Shown here: positions 1 to 8,325 of the stretch, piece after piece | How positions within the stretch are numbered: the first letter of the stretch is position 1 | How the letters are laid out: every line of letters starts with the position of its first letter | Assembly (NCBI GenBank): GCA_003499525.1 | Contig: DNTB01000047.1 | Span: forward strand, 1-49,572 | DNA from: Flavobacteriales bacterium | GTDB lineage: Bacteria; Bacteroidota; Bacteroidia; Flavobacteriales_G; Salibacteraceae | Direction: 5' to 3' | DNA length: 49,572 bases | Program-made: the position numbers and the translations under genes | The notes under the pieces: model-generated | Database searches by the model: none | What the model saw: the letters and a program-made list of their open reading frames with translations, nothing else | Told to the model about the DNA's origin: nothing

Positions 1-3000
1 CCACTGATACGTACAATCTTTCAGAACCACCACCAATTATTCCGACCATAGATACGCTGAAAGCGGCGTGTTTTGGGGTTTGTGATGGAATTGTAGCCGT
101 TTCGATGGTTCCGTCTGCGAATTTTGCCATAACATGGCCGGCGGGAGTAGTTACAGTTGGGAATGATACCGCGACGAACCTTTGTGCCGGAACGACTTAC
201 GATGTTACCATTACGGATTTACTTTCCCTTTGTGATACCGTTTACACTGTGGGAGTACCGGTCAACGCTCCGTTTATTGGAAGCATCGATGAGGATCAGG
301 GCATACTTTGTAATGGAGATACCAATGGTCAGCTGACCGCTACTATATCAGGGGGTACTCCGAATTATAGTTTTCTATGGAATACCGGAGCAAACACACC
401 CACGATAGTCGGATTGGGAGCAGGAACCTACACCGTTACTGTAACAGATTTTATCGGCTGCGATACCATAATGACGTACGATTTGTTAGAACCTGATCCC
501 GTGGTGGGAACACTTTCGGGCATTGGAGCTATTTTATGTAACGGAGACAGCAACGTAACGCTGATAGGAAGCGCAATTGGAGGCACACCTCCGTATACTT
601 TTTTGTGGTTGCCGTCGGGGGCCACCGGTCCGACATTACCGGGTCAGGGTGCAGGAACATATATGTTGGTGGTAATCGATTCCGGAGGATGTACAGACAC
701 CCTGGACACGACCATATTGGAACCGCCCTTACTTGAGGTGACGATAGTTGAGACGGGAAGTATAGGCTGTGCTGGAGCGACTACAGGAGAGTTGACCGCC
801 AATCCGAGCGGAGGTACACCGAATTATTTTTACAATTGGAATAACGGTCCAACTACACAAATTAATCCGAATTTAGGAGTAGGTACTTATACTGTAACCG
901 TTACGGATAACAACGGCTGTACTGCCACTGATACTTATAACTTGGATGATCCACCAGATATTATTCCTGTGATAGAAACGAATAAGCTGCCATGTCCCGG
1001 AACATGTGATGGACAGGTAGCGGTATACATGAACCCATCCACGAACTTCTTGGTAAGCTGGCCGGTAGGGGTTACCCTCACCGGTGATACGGCAAATAAC
1101 CTTTGTGCCGGAACGGATTATCTGGTGACCATTACGGATACTCTTTCATTGTGCGATACGGTTTACACCATCAATATACCGGAGAATCCGGCCTTTGGCG
1201 GAGGAATAACGGAAGATCAGGGTATCCTGTGTAACGGAGATGCGAGTGGTCAGTTGACGGCTAATCCTACAGGGGGTTCGCCACCCTATAGCTATCTATG
1301 GAATAATGGAGGTATAACACCAACGATCAGTGGACTAATTGCAGGAACATATACAGTAACCATTACGGATACCAACGGATGTGATACCATTATGACGCAA
1401 GTCTTATTGCAGCCGGACCCCGTAGTAGCTTCTTTAACTGGAGCCGGCACGATCTTGTGTAATGGAGACAATACGGTAACGCTCTCAGCGAGTGCTACAG
1501 GTGGAAATGGTGGGTACACTTTCTTGTGGCTACCTTCAGGCGCTACAGGACCAGTTCTACCAAATATTGGTGCAGGAACCTACTTCCTGATTGCATATGA
1601 TGCAGACAGTTGCGCCAGCGATACTATTGACACCACCATTTTGGAGCCATCACTGCTTGAGGTGACCATAGTAGAGACGGGAAGTATAGGCTGTGCAGGA
1701 GCGACGACAGGTGAATTGACCGCTAATCCGACCGGAGGAACACCAAATTATTTCTACAATTGGAGCAATGGGCCATCCACACAAATTAATCCAAACCTAG
1801 GAGTAGGTACCTATATAGTGACTGTAACGGACATAAACGGCTGTACGGCTACAGATACCTATGATTTGGACGATCCACCAGATATTATTCCTGCCATAGA
1901 CACTTTGAAAGCTTCATGTCAGGGAACCTGTGATGGATCAGTCGTAGTGTCAATGACACCTGCTGCAAACTTTACTATCACTTGGCCCGCCGGGGTTGTG
2001 GTTGTTGGAAATAGTACTGCCATCAATCTTTGTGCAGGTACCACATATGATGTTACCATTACTGATGTGAACTCACTGTGCGATACCGTTTATACGGTAG
2101 GTGTTCCTGAAAACAACCCATTTATCGGGTCCATTAATGAAGATCAGAGCATTCTTTGTAATGGCGATTTAAGCGGTCAGCTTACCGCGAGTATTTCAGG
2201 AGGAACACCTGGTATAACAGGTTATGGCTATCTATGGAATACAGGAGACATAACACCGACCATAAGTGGACTGGGTGCGGGAGTCTTTACGGTCACGGTC
2301 ACGGATTCCATAGGATGCGATACAGTGATGACCTATAATCTTACTGAACCTACCCCAATAGTAGGCATCATATCTGTGCAAAATCCAATCTCGTGTAATG
2401 ATAGTTGCGATGGTGCATTACTCATGGTGGCATCTGGTGGCACACCACCTCTTACAATAGAATGGTCTAATGGTGACCTTGGGCCAATTGCTGGTAACCT
2501 GTGCCAGGGCACTTATGATGTAACCATAACTGATAACAATTCCTGTCAGCTGATACAATCTTTTAATTTGACAGATCCTGATCCAATTACTCCTAGTATT
2601 AGCGTTACAGATGCTACGTGTGGAAATCAAAATGGATCAATCGATCTTCTTCCAGTTTCTGGTGGAAACGGAGGCCCTTATGACTATGCATGGAACATTT
2701 CTCCTAACCCAGGAAATATCCCAACCGTTGGGGGGCTCGGATTTGGGGTATATACGGTCACCATTACAAATCAAGGGGGCTCTTGCCCTGAGGAGTTCAA
2801 CATACCGCTTAGCGAAATCGGAGGTCCTGATACTACATTGTTTGAACTTATAGAACCATTGTGTTTCGATTCGTGTAATGGTTTGATCAGAGCTACTCCA
2901 GTTGGCGGAGTCGGTCCGTTTAGTTACTTATGGAGTTCGGATCCATTGGACACTCTGGATAGTATTACTTCGGTTTGCCAGGGGCAGTATTTTATCACTG

Positions 3001-5246
3001 TAACAGATGCAAATAATTGTTCCAGAGTTGATACCGTTACACTGAATCAACCGGATTTAATTGTTACCACGCCATCCGTTACCGATCCGACATGCTTCGG
3101 AGGAACTAACGGTTCCATCTCAGTAACATCTACGGGGGGTAATCCATTTTCAGCTGGGTTAGGCTATGTCTACGCTTGGAGTAATGGAGCTGGAAATGTC
3201 AGTGTCAATCCAAACTTAACGTCAGGAACGTACTTGGTTACTACACAAGATAGTACAGGTTGTCAGGTTGTTAACTCCATTGATGTGATAGATCCTGCAC
3301 CTATAAATCTTACACTGTCAATAACAGAACCGCTTTGTACTGACGATTGTAACGGAAGTGCATTTGTAATTGCAACTGGTGGTGCAGGAGGATTTTCATA
3401 TGCCTGGAGCAACGGGGATATTGGCGATACTGCAAGAGGATTATGCGGAGGTGTTTCTTATACGCTGACCGTTACAGATCAGAATAATTGCAGCGCAGAC
3501 ACTACATTTACACTTCCAAATCCGGCCAGAGTGACCATCGATAATATAAGCATTCTAAACCCAACATGTGGTGAAGCTAATGGTCGAATATCAGCGGCAG
3601 CATCAGGAGGTACGGGTTCTTTCATTTATATCTGGTTCGATGGTGTGGTTTCAGATACTATTAATCCAAAGCTCAATGTAGCTGCGGGTAACTACAGACT
3701 GGTCGTAATTGACGGCAATGGATGTAGTGATACAGCTATAGTACCTGTGAGCAATGTAGGCGGTCACACGGTGGAATTGCAGACAACACCGGCAGGATGC
3801 GACAACTCTTGCATTGGAACGGCAACAGCAGTAGTCACAGGCGGTTCCGGGAACTACACGTTTACCTGGAGCGACGGGATTAACCCTCCTTTTGTTGGAG
3901 CGCAGACCTTAACGGATCTATGTTCAGGTGAGAATTGGTTTGTAACGGTTACAGATGTTGGAATAGTGCCCAACTGCATAGCAGTGGACAATGGAACAAT
4001 TCAAGGATCCGGATCTCTTCTGCTCAGCTTTGATGTGGTAGATAACAACCAGTGCTTGAGTACACCAACCTGCATTGGTAGTGCAACAGTTTCAGCATCA
4101 GGAGGCGCCGAACCTTATACTTTCCTATGGTCAACAGGAGACACTACATCAACAATTTCGGGACTCTGTGGAAATGCCACGTATTTTGTAACCGTTTCCA
4201 GCCAGGACGGATGTAGCACTGAAGATTCAGTATTTGTAGACAGCATACCTGCTCCGTCAATTACTATTGATACTGTCATTAGCTCAACATGTCTAAATAC
4301 GAATGATGGAGCTATTCAAATATCGGTTGCGGGAGGAACATCTCCTTATGAGTACAATTGGACAGGACCCGGATTTAGCTCGAACCTTGAGGACATATCA
4401 AATCTCTTACCTGGCCTCTACAGAATTACTGTAACAGACGATTCCGGATGTGAAATTTTAGATAGTGTGCAGGTTGATGCAGAGAATATAGTGGTGGTAC
4501 GTATTGATAATCTTGTGGCCTGTTCGGAGAGTGAAGACGACCAACTTCTCGCTGCTATTGTAGACGGAGGAACTGGGCCATCACAATATCAATGGTTTGA
4601 TGATCAGGGCTTACCAATATCAAATGATAGTGCTATTCAGGTAGGATACCCCGTTAATGATACCGATTTCTACAGGGTGGAAATTATAAATTCAGGATGT
4701 AGCGCCAGCGATGTTGGCTATGTAATTCGCGGACAGGCACCTGATGTCGATGCCGGACCCGATGAAACTATTTTAAATGGTGAAAGCATTGAGATTGGAG
4801 GTAACCCAACATCTTCTGTTGCAGGAAGTACTTTCAACTGGACTCCATCTCTAAGTCTGAATAATGCTGAGGCTGCGAATCCGTTTGCTACCCCGGAAGA
4901 AACTACGCTATATGCTGTAGTGGTTACGGATCAATTAGGTTGTCAAAATACCGATTCGGTAGTGATCACTGTTGTCAATGCATTTGAAGTGCCCAGTGGG
5001 ATTACACCAAATGGTGACGGTAAGAATGACGTTTGGGAACTCGATTTCATTGAAAAGTATCCGAATGCCCGAGTAATTGTTATCAATAGATGGGGGCAGG
5101 AAGTCTTCAGTTCTGATGGGTATGAAGTCCCGTGGGATGGAACTATGGATGGAAGTCAATTACCTGTTGGCACCTATTATTACATTATCGACCTGAAAAC
5201 GGATCTTCTGGAACCACTAACCGGTCCAATAACCATAATGAGATAA
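1..5246 (+). CDS. SprB-like repeat adhesin with T9SS type B sorting domain (5' partial)
   Basis: This is a giant secreted surface protein, probably an adhesin used in gliding or attachment. The reading frame is open from the window edge (first full codon at 3), so the true start lies upstream; 1747 residues are visible. The protein is a string of SprB-type modules of about 70-80 residues, each with a GGTPPYxYxW-like core, a TYTVTVTDxxGC-like end and paired cysteines. The first ~2.3 kb follows a higher-order pattern of four module types repeating every ~924 bp; later modules are more divergent. The last ~90 residues form a gliding-motility C-terminal (CHU_C, type B) domain, with the ITPNGDGKNDVW and INRWGQEVF motifs, which directs T9SS export. 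The stop is 1 nt before a PorP/SprF gene, the usual pairing for type B cargo. The family call is firm; the ligand is unknown. Confidence 0.93.
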   Translation, partial: TDTYNLSEPPPIIPTIDTLKAACFGVCDGIVAVSMVPSANFAITWPAGVVTVGNDTATNLCAGTTYDVTITDLLSLCDTVYTVGVPVNAPFIGSIDEDQGILCNGDTNGQLTATISGGTPNYSFLWNTGANTPTIVGLGAGTYTVTVTDFIGCDTIMTYDLLEPDPVVGTLSGIGAILCNGDSNVTLIGSAIGGTPPYTFLWLPSGATGPTLPGQGAGTYMLVVIDSGGCTDTLDTTILEPPLLEVTIVETGSIGCAGATTGELTANPSGGTPNYFYNWNNGPTTQINPNLGVGTYTVTVTDNNGCTATDTYNLDDPPDIIPVIETNKLPCPGTCDGQVAVYMNPSTNFLVSWPVGVTLTGDTANNLCAGTDYLVTITDTLSLCDTVYTINIPENPAFGGGITEDQGILCNGDASGQLTANPTGGSPPYSYLWNNGGITPTISGLIAGTYTVTITDTNGCDTIMTQVLLQPDPVVASLTGAGTILCNGDNTVTLSASATGGNGGYTFLWLPSGATGPVLPNIGAGTYFLIAYDADSCASDTIDTTILEPSLLEVTIVETGSIGCAGATTGELTANPTGGTPNYFYNWSNGPSTQINPNLGVGTYIVTVTDINGCTATDTYDLDDPPDIIPAIDTLKASCQGTCDGSVVVSMTPAANFTITWPAGVVVVGNSTAINLCAGTTYDVTITDVNSLCDTVYTVGVPENNPFIGSINEDQSILCNGDLSGQLTASISGGTPGITGYGYLWNTGDITPTISGLGAGVFTVTVTDSIGCDTVMTYNLTEPTPIVGIISVQNPISCNDSCDGALLMVASGGTPPLTIEWSNGDLGPIAGNLCQGTYDVTITDNNSCQLIQSFNLTDPDPITPSISVTDATCGNQNGSIDLLPVSGGNGGPYDYAWNISPNPGNIPTVGGLGFGVYTVTITNQGGSCPEEFNIPLSEIGGPDTTLFELIEPLCFDSCNGLIRATPVGGVGPFSYLWSSDPLDTLDSITSVCQGQYFITVTDANNCSRVDTVTLNQPDLIVTTPSVTDPTCFGGTNGSISVTSTGGNPFSAGLGYVYAWSNGAGNVSVNPNLTSGTYLVTTQDSTGCQVVNSIDVIDPAPINLTLSITEPLCTDDCNGSAFVIATGGAGGFSYAWSNGDIGDTARGLCGGVSYTLTVTDQNNCSADTTFTLPNPARVTIDNISILNPTCGEANGRISAAASGGTGSFIYIWFDGVVSDTINPKLNVAAGNYRLVVIDGNGCSDTAIVPVSNVGGHTVELQTTPAGCDNSCIGTATAVVTGGSGNYTFTWSDGINPPFVGAQTLTDLCSGENWFVTVTDVGIVPNCIAVDNGTIQGSGSLLLSFDVVDNNQCLSTPTCIGSATVSASGGAEPYTFLWSTGDTTSTISGLCGNATYFVTVSSQDGCSTEDSVFVDSIPAPSITIDTVISSTCLNTNDGAIQISVAGGTSPYEYNWTGPGFSSNLEDISNLLPGLYRITVTDDSGCEILDSVQVDAENIVVVRIDNLVACSESEDDQLLAAIVDGGTGPSQYQWFDDQGLPISNDSAIQVGYPVNDTDFYRVEIINSGCSASDVGYVIRGQAPDVDAGPDETILNGESIEIGGNPTSSVAGSTFNWTPSLSLNNAEAANPFATPEETTLYAVVVTDQLGCQNTDSVVITVVNAFEVPSGITPNGDGKNDVWELDFIEKYPNARVIVINRWGQEVFSSDGYEVPWDGTMDGSQLPVGTYYYIIDLKTDLLEPLTGPITIMR

Positions 5247-5247
5247 G

Positions 5248-6138
5248 ATGAAAAAGTTACTCCTTGTTATTGTTGGCGGACTAATTGGCTCTTTTGCTCT
5301 TGCCCAGCAATTGCCGCAAACAACCCTGTATTTTACCAACCCATTTATCTACAACCCTGCCGTAGCAGGAGTTCATGATTATTGGGACGCTCAGTTTAAT
5401 AGTAGGTTCCAATGGGCCGGAATAAATGACGCTCCCCGAATGCATTATTTAACCGCTCACGGACCATTGAAAAACTTAAAAATGGGACTCGGTGGAACCA
5501 TCTTTGCCGATATAACAGGACCTACAAGAAGAACAGGATTCAATGCCGCCTATTCGTACAAACTTCAAATTACCGAAGACCTGAGATTGGGAATGGGAAT
5601 TGAAGCTGGCATTTTGCAATACATCACCGACGGCTCTCAAATCACCTTGAAAGATGGAGATGACCCCGCTCTTAGTAATGGCCTGCAATCAGTAGTGACA
5701 CCTAACGCAACAGTAGGGTTCCACCTCTATACAGATGAATATTATTTCGGCTTTTCCGTTCCTCAGATAATTGGAAATCAACTACGCTTTTTTGATGATT
5801 TTACGGATTCTGAAGCGCGTCTCAACCGACACTTATTTGTCTACGGAGGTTATAAGTTTATCATTAATGATCAATTTGCCATTGAGCCTTCTGCTCTGGT
5901 TAAGTATGTCGATCCCGTTCCAGTTCAATGGGAAATGAATGTTCGCGCATTTTATAAAAATGCCTTTTGGATTGGAGGGTCGTATCGGATGGATGATGCA
6001 TTAGCCTTAACATTGGGCTACATTTATCAGGATTTGCTCTCCATTGCATATGCATATGATTATTCTACTACTGAGCTCTCAACTTACTCCAGTGGCTCTC
6101 ATGAGATTGTACTGGGAATACGATTTGCACAACGCTAA
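5248..6138 (+). CDS. PorP/SprF family type IX secretion outer-membrane protein
   Basis: This 296-residue protein belongs to the PorP/SprF family, outer-membrane barrel-like proteins that accompany large T9SS type B cargo. PorP/SprF members are needed for export or surface attachment of such cargo. An N-terminal signal peptide ends near ALAQQ (residue ~20). The mature protein opens with the family pattern of a YFTNPFIYNPAVAG stretch, followed by alternating strands and a final strand ending EIVLGIRFAQR. The ATG follows the adhesin stop by a single base, so translation is probably coupled and this protein likely serves that adhesin. Its length is typical. Which of the many PorP/SprF paralogues it is cannot be decided from sequence alone. 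Confidence 0.93.
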   Translation: MKKLLLVIVGGLIGSFALAQQLPQTTLYFTNPFIYNPAVAGVHDYWDAQFNSRFQWAGINDAPRMHYLTAHGPLKNLKMGLGGTIFADITGPTRRTGFNAAYSYKLQITEDLRLGMGIEAGILQYITDGSQITLKDGDDPALSNGLQSVVTPNATVGFHLYTDEYYFGFSVPQIIGNQLRFFDDFTDSEARLNRHLFVYGGYKFIINDQFAIEPSALVKYVDPVPVQWEMNVRAFYKNAFWIGGSYRMDDALALTLGYIYQDLLSIAYAYDYSTTELSTYSSGSHEIVLGIRFAQR

Positions 6139-6157
6139 AGAAGATTTATAATATAGT

Positions 6158-6180
6158 ATATAGCTCATATGCTATATTTG
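6158..6180 (+). promoter_or_regulatory. Promoter with overlapping operator-like dyad upstream of arsR-type gene
   Basis: A 7-bp inverted repeat, ATATAGC (6158-6164) and GCTATAT (6171-6177), is separated by 6 bp. Its right arm overlaps a perfect Bacteroidota -7 box, TATATTTG (6173-6180), 16 nt before the ATG at 6197. A symmetric AT-rich site on the core promoter of an ArsR-family gene is the expected layout for autorepression. The role is inferred. Confidence 0.6.
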
Positions 6181-6196
6181 AGCACTTTTTTGCGGA

Positions 6197-6505
6197 ATGG
6201 AACAATTAGAGAAAATCGACCAGTTAGAAAAAATTAATCGAGCGACGAATGTCCTGAAAGGAATTGCGCACCCCATTCGTTTGTCCATCATGGAATTGCT
6301 AAAAGATGGCGACAGGCTATGTGTAACCGACATACATGAACGAATCAATGTTGAGCAGGCCGTTACATCGCAACACCTTAAAATTCTGAAGGAGAAAAAT
6401 ATCCTCGACGTTGAGAAGCAGGGCAAACATTGTATCTATTTCATGAAAAATGAGGGGTTAAAAAGACTTTTTGATTGTATTGAGCTCTGCAATGAGTGTT
6501 TCTAA
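6197..6505 (+). CDS. ArsR/SmtB-family winged-helix transcriptional regulator
   Basis: This is a 102-residue DNA-binding repressor-type protein. The winged-helix core is clear: an IAHPIRLSIMELL helix (residues 23-35), the recognition region EQAVTSQHLKILKEKNIL (53-70) and a wing with KQGKHCIYF (74-82). Five cysteines lie at positions 42, 79, 94, 98 and 101. C42 sits where many ArsR sensors keep a ligand (LCVTD), and C94/C98/C101 crowd the C-terminal helix, so thiol or metal sensing is plausible. It heads a three-gene unit with a rhodanese and a haem lipoprotein, overlapping the rhodanese gene. That context favours sulfur or redox sensing over arsenic, but the inducer is not established. A symmetric site covers its own promoter. 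Confidence 0.88.
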   Translation: MEQLEKIDQLEKINRATNVLKGIAHPIRLSIMELLKDGDRLCVTDIHERINVEQAVTSQHLKILKEKNILDVEKQGKHCIYFMKNEGLKRLFDCIELCNECF

Positions 6506-6914
6506 GGCGATTAGAGTTCTTTACTTTACTTCAGCACTATTTGGTTTATTTGGGCTACTTAGTTGTAGCCATTCTGAGATTGTCGGTGATGATTTCATCA
6601 TTTCAGTTCATGAACTTAAAGAGATAATGGAATCGGATACATCCTGTGTGATCATAGATTTTCGAACTCGAAGAGAACTTAAATCCGGAATAATTCAGGA
6701 AGCCAAATGGGTTGATTTCAATGATCCGAATTTTGTTAGTAAAGTCGCTGATTATAATGGAAAAGAGATTTACCTGTATTGTCATTCCTGGAGGCGAAGT
6801 GAAGTAGCTGCGAAAGAGCTTTTAGGTAAAGGTTACGAGGATATTTATAGTGTTTTAGATGGTATTAAGGTCTGGAAAAGAAATGATTATGTTACAGAAA
6901 AACCATTCAAATGA
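6492..6914 (+). CDS. Rhodanese-domain lipoprotein
   Basis: This 140-residue protein has a lipoprotein signal (GLLSC, lipidated Cys25) followed by one rhodanese domain. The active-site loop reads CHSWRRS (Cys97 then Arg-Arg-Ser), keeping the catalytic cysteine and the usual Arg-Ser end of the loop, so sulfurtransferase activity is likely. The protein should sit on the periplasmic side of a membrane. I chose the ATG at 6492 because it gives a compact lipoprotein signal; an in-frame ATG at 6471 would add seven residues. It overlaps the end of the regulator gene by 14 nt and its stop overlaps the next start as ATGA, which indicates one transcript. The substrate is unknown; thiosulfate, sulfide or persulfide carriers are the family options. 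Confidence 0.85.
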   Translation: MSVSKAIRVLYFTSALFGLFGLLSCSHSEIVGDDFIISVHELKEIMESDTSCVIIDFRTRRELKSGIIQEAKWVDFNDPNFVSKVADYNGKEIYLYCHSWRRSEVAAKELLGKGYEDIYSVLDGIKVWKRNDYVTEKPFK

Positions 6915-7510
6915 TGAATAAAAAACTAATGATTTTAGTGTTTGCTTTGGCAGCGATAAGTTGTCAGGACCCTAAAAACAATCAACAGAACAATCGAGAT
7001 ACCGTTAACATAAATGAGCAGTATTACATAGAAACTGGCGACAAAATCGTCGCAGAGAGCTTTAAATCTTTGAGCTCAAATTTAATGTCAGCCATGAAGG
7101 CTGGAGGCGTGAAAAACGCAGCCGGATTTTGTCATATAGAAGCCCAACCACTAACAGATTCATTAAGCAATCATTTCAATACTGAAATACATAGGGTTGC
7201 TTTAAAATACCGGAACCCGAACAATGCTCTTAACCGAATGGATAAGGTGGTTTTTGAAGACTATCTGAGTACTAAACAGCTTCAGCCACAACTTGAAACT
7301 TCTCAGGATAAGATCACTTATTACAAGCCCATATTACTGGCCAAACCGTGTTTAAAATGTCACGGGGCTATTGGAGAAGACATATCGGAAGAAGATTATG
7401 CCTACCTTACCGAATTGTATCCCGATGATCGTGCAGTAGGATTCAAAGAGGGAGATTTACGCGGTTTATGGAGGATCTCCTTTAACGCGAATTCAACTCG
7501 TACGGAATAG
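6911..7510 (+). CDS. DUF3365 (Tll0287-like) c-type haem lipoprotein
   Basis: This 199-residue protein has a lipoprotein signal (AAISC, Cys18) and a Tll0287-like/DUF3365 domain. It carries one c-type haem motif, CLKCH (147-151), in the typical setting of this family, near the C-terminal segment GDLRGLWRISF. An AAGFCH segment (71-75) and an RNPNNALNRMD segment further upstream also fit the family. Such domains act as haem sensors or electron carriers in the periplasm. The ATGA overlap with the rhodanese gene implies coupled translation; a second ATG follows at 6914. Its 3' end overlaps the convergent deacetylase gene by 29 nt. The link to the rhodanese suggests redox or sulfur chemistry, as an inference from context. 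Confidence 0.85.
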   Translation: MMNKKLMILVFALAAISCQDPKNNQQNNRDTVNINEQYYIETGDKIVAESFKSLSSNLMSAMKAGGVKNAAGFCHIEAQPLTDSLSNHFNTEIHRVALKYRNPNNALNRMDKVVFEDYLSTKQLQPQLETSQDKITYYKPILLAKPCLKCHGAIGEDISEEDYAYLTELYPDDRAVGFKEGDLRGLWRISFNANSTRTE

Positions 7511-8111
7511 GAGAAGATTGAATACCCTCCGCCTTCATCCACTCAAGAACTTTTGCTAATAAAGAAATCACATTGGCTTGCGCTTTCAGGCTATCATGAA
7601 AAACAATGATAGAACCGGGCCTCCAGTATTTTCTTATGCTCGAGAAGCTTTCTTCCGCATCAAATGAGGGACTATAGTCCATGCTGAGCAGATCCCACAT
7701 AATTATATTGAATTTGGACTTTAGTGATTTTGCCTGAAGACGGGTCATTTTTCCATAGGGTGGTCTGAATAACGAGCTCTGTACGTAATTCCTACATTCC
7801 AGGGCATTTTTTGTGTATTTGAAGGTAGGGGTGTTCCAGCCCTTTAGGTGGTTCTGTGTATGATTGCCAACATGGTGTCCTTTATGAAGTATTAATTCAT
7901 GTATCCCAGGGTATTTGGCCACATTTTCACCAACTTCAAAAAAAGTGGCCTTAGCGCCAAAATGATCCAGAATATCTAAAACATGAGGGGTAACTCCTGG
8001 AACAGGTCCGTCATCAAATGTGATAAATACCTCACGTTCATTAGTAGGTATTCTCCAGTAGTATGAGGAATAAATGCGTTGAATAAAGTCAGGAGTTCTG
8101 TAGTACTTCAT
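7482..8111 (-). CDS. Polysaccharide deacetylase (NodB homology domain)
   Basis: This 209-residue carbohydrate esterase 4 enzyme removes acetyl groups from N-acetylated sugars such as peptidoglycan or chitin-like polymers. The NodB motifs are present in order: TFDDGP (31-36, catalytic Asp and metal Asp), GNHTQNH (82-88, the two metal histidines), RPPYG (116-120), a W-D pair near residue 139 and VFHDS with the late His near 170. No signal peptide or membrane segment is evident, so it is either cytoplasmic or exported by a route I cannot see. The gene overlaps the 3' end of the convergent haem lipoprotein gene. A 13-codon ORF lies directly upstream of its start. Confidence 0.92.
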   Translation of the reverse strand: MKYYRTPDFIQRIYSSYYWRIPTNEREVFITFDDGPVPGVTPHVLDILDHFGAKATFFEVGENVAKYPGIHELILHKGHHVGNHTQNHLKGWNTPTFKYTKNALECRNYVQSSLFRPPYGKMTRLQAKSLKSKFNIIMWDLLSMDYSPSFDAEESFSSIRKYWRPGSIIVFHDSLKAQANVISLLAKVLEWMKAEGIQSSPIPYELNSR

Positions 8112-8169
8112 TTTAACCTTGCTCCATAATTCGGACTTTGAAATCTCTGTTCATTGTGCAAATATTTTA

Positions 8170-8177
8170 TAATTTTG
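8170..8177 (+). promoter_or_regulatory. -7 box of the tRNA-Gln gene
   Basis: TAATTTTG matches the Bacteroidota -7 consensus TAnnTTTG exactly and lies 16 nt before the tRNA, placing the start of transcription about 10 nt upstream of the mature 5' end. No convincing -33 TTTG was found at the usual distance. An oppositely oriented near-match, AATATTTG (8166-8159), faces the deacetylase gene, so the two promoters are back to back. Confidence 0.65.
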
Positions 8178-8193
8178 CACACCGAAATTACAT

Positions 8194-8266
8194 TGTCCGA
8201 TGGTGTAACTGGCAACACGTCTGATTTTGGTTCAGAAGAGTCTAGGTTCGAGCCCTAGTCGGACAA
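8194..8266 (+). tRNA. tRNA-Gln (anticodon TTG)
   Basis: A full cloverleaf folds by eye. The acceptor stem is TGTCCGA with TCGGACA (7 bp), the D stem GTGT with ACAC, and the anticodon stem TCTGA with TCAGA. The loop TTTTGGT puts TTG at 8227-8229. The variable loop is 5 nt, the T stem is CTAGG with CCTAG, and the T loop is TTCGAGC. The discriminator base is A8266 and CCA is not encoded. The U1-A72 end pair is usual for tRNA-Gln. The anticodon reads CAA and, by wobble, CAG. Confidence 0.96.
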
Positions 8267-8278
8267 CAACAGAAACTG

Positions 8279-8308
8279 AACCCGTCCGTTTTTACGGCGG
8301 GTTTTTTT
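8279..8308 (+). terminator. Rho-independent terminator after tRNA-Gln
   Basis: A GC-rich hairpin, AACCCG-CCG pairing with CGG-CGGGTT with one bulged T and a 6-nt loop, is followed by seven T residues (8302-8308). It starts 12 nt after the tRNA and separates it from the next coding gene. Confidence 0.85.
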
Positions 8309-8325
8309 GTAATGCACATTCATCA

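Noticed and set aside
1..5246. Repeat array considered as CRISPR or a mobile element
   Set aside because: The repeats are in-frame protein modules with a ~924-bp unit and no short spacer structure or transposase.
8227..8325. N-terminal extension of the MORN-type repeat protein frame
   Set aside because: It starts in the tRNA-Gln anticodon and runs through the terminator; the ATG at 8326 gives a proper signal peptide.
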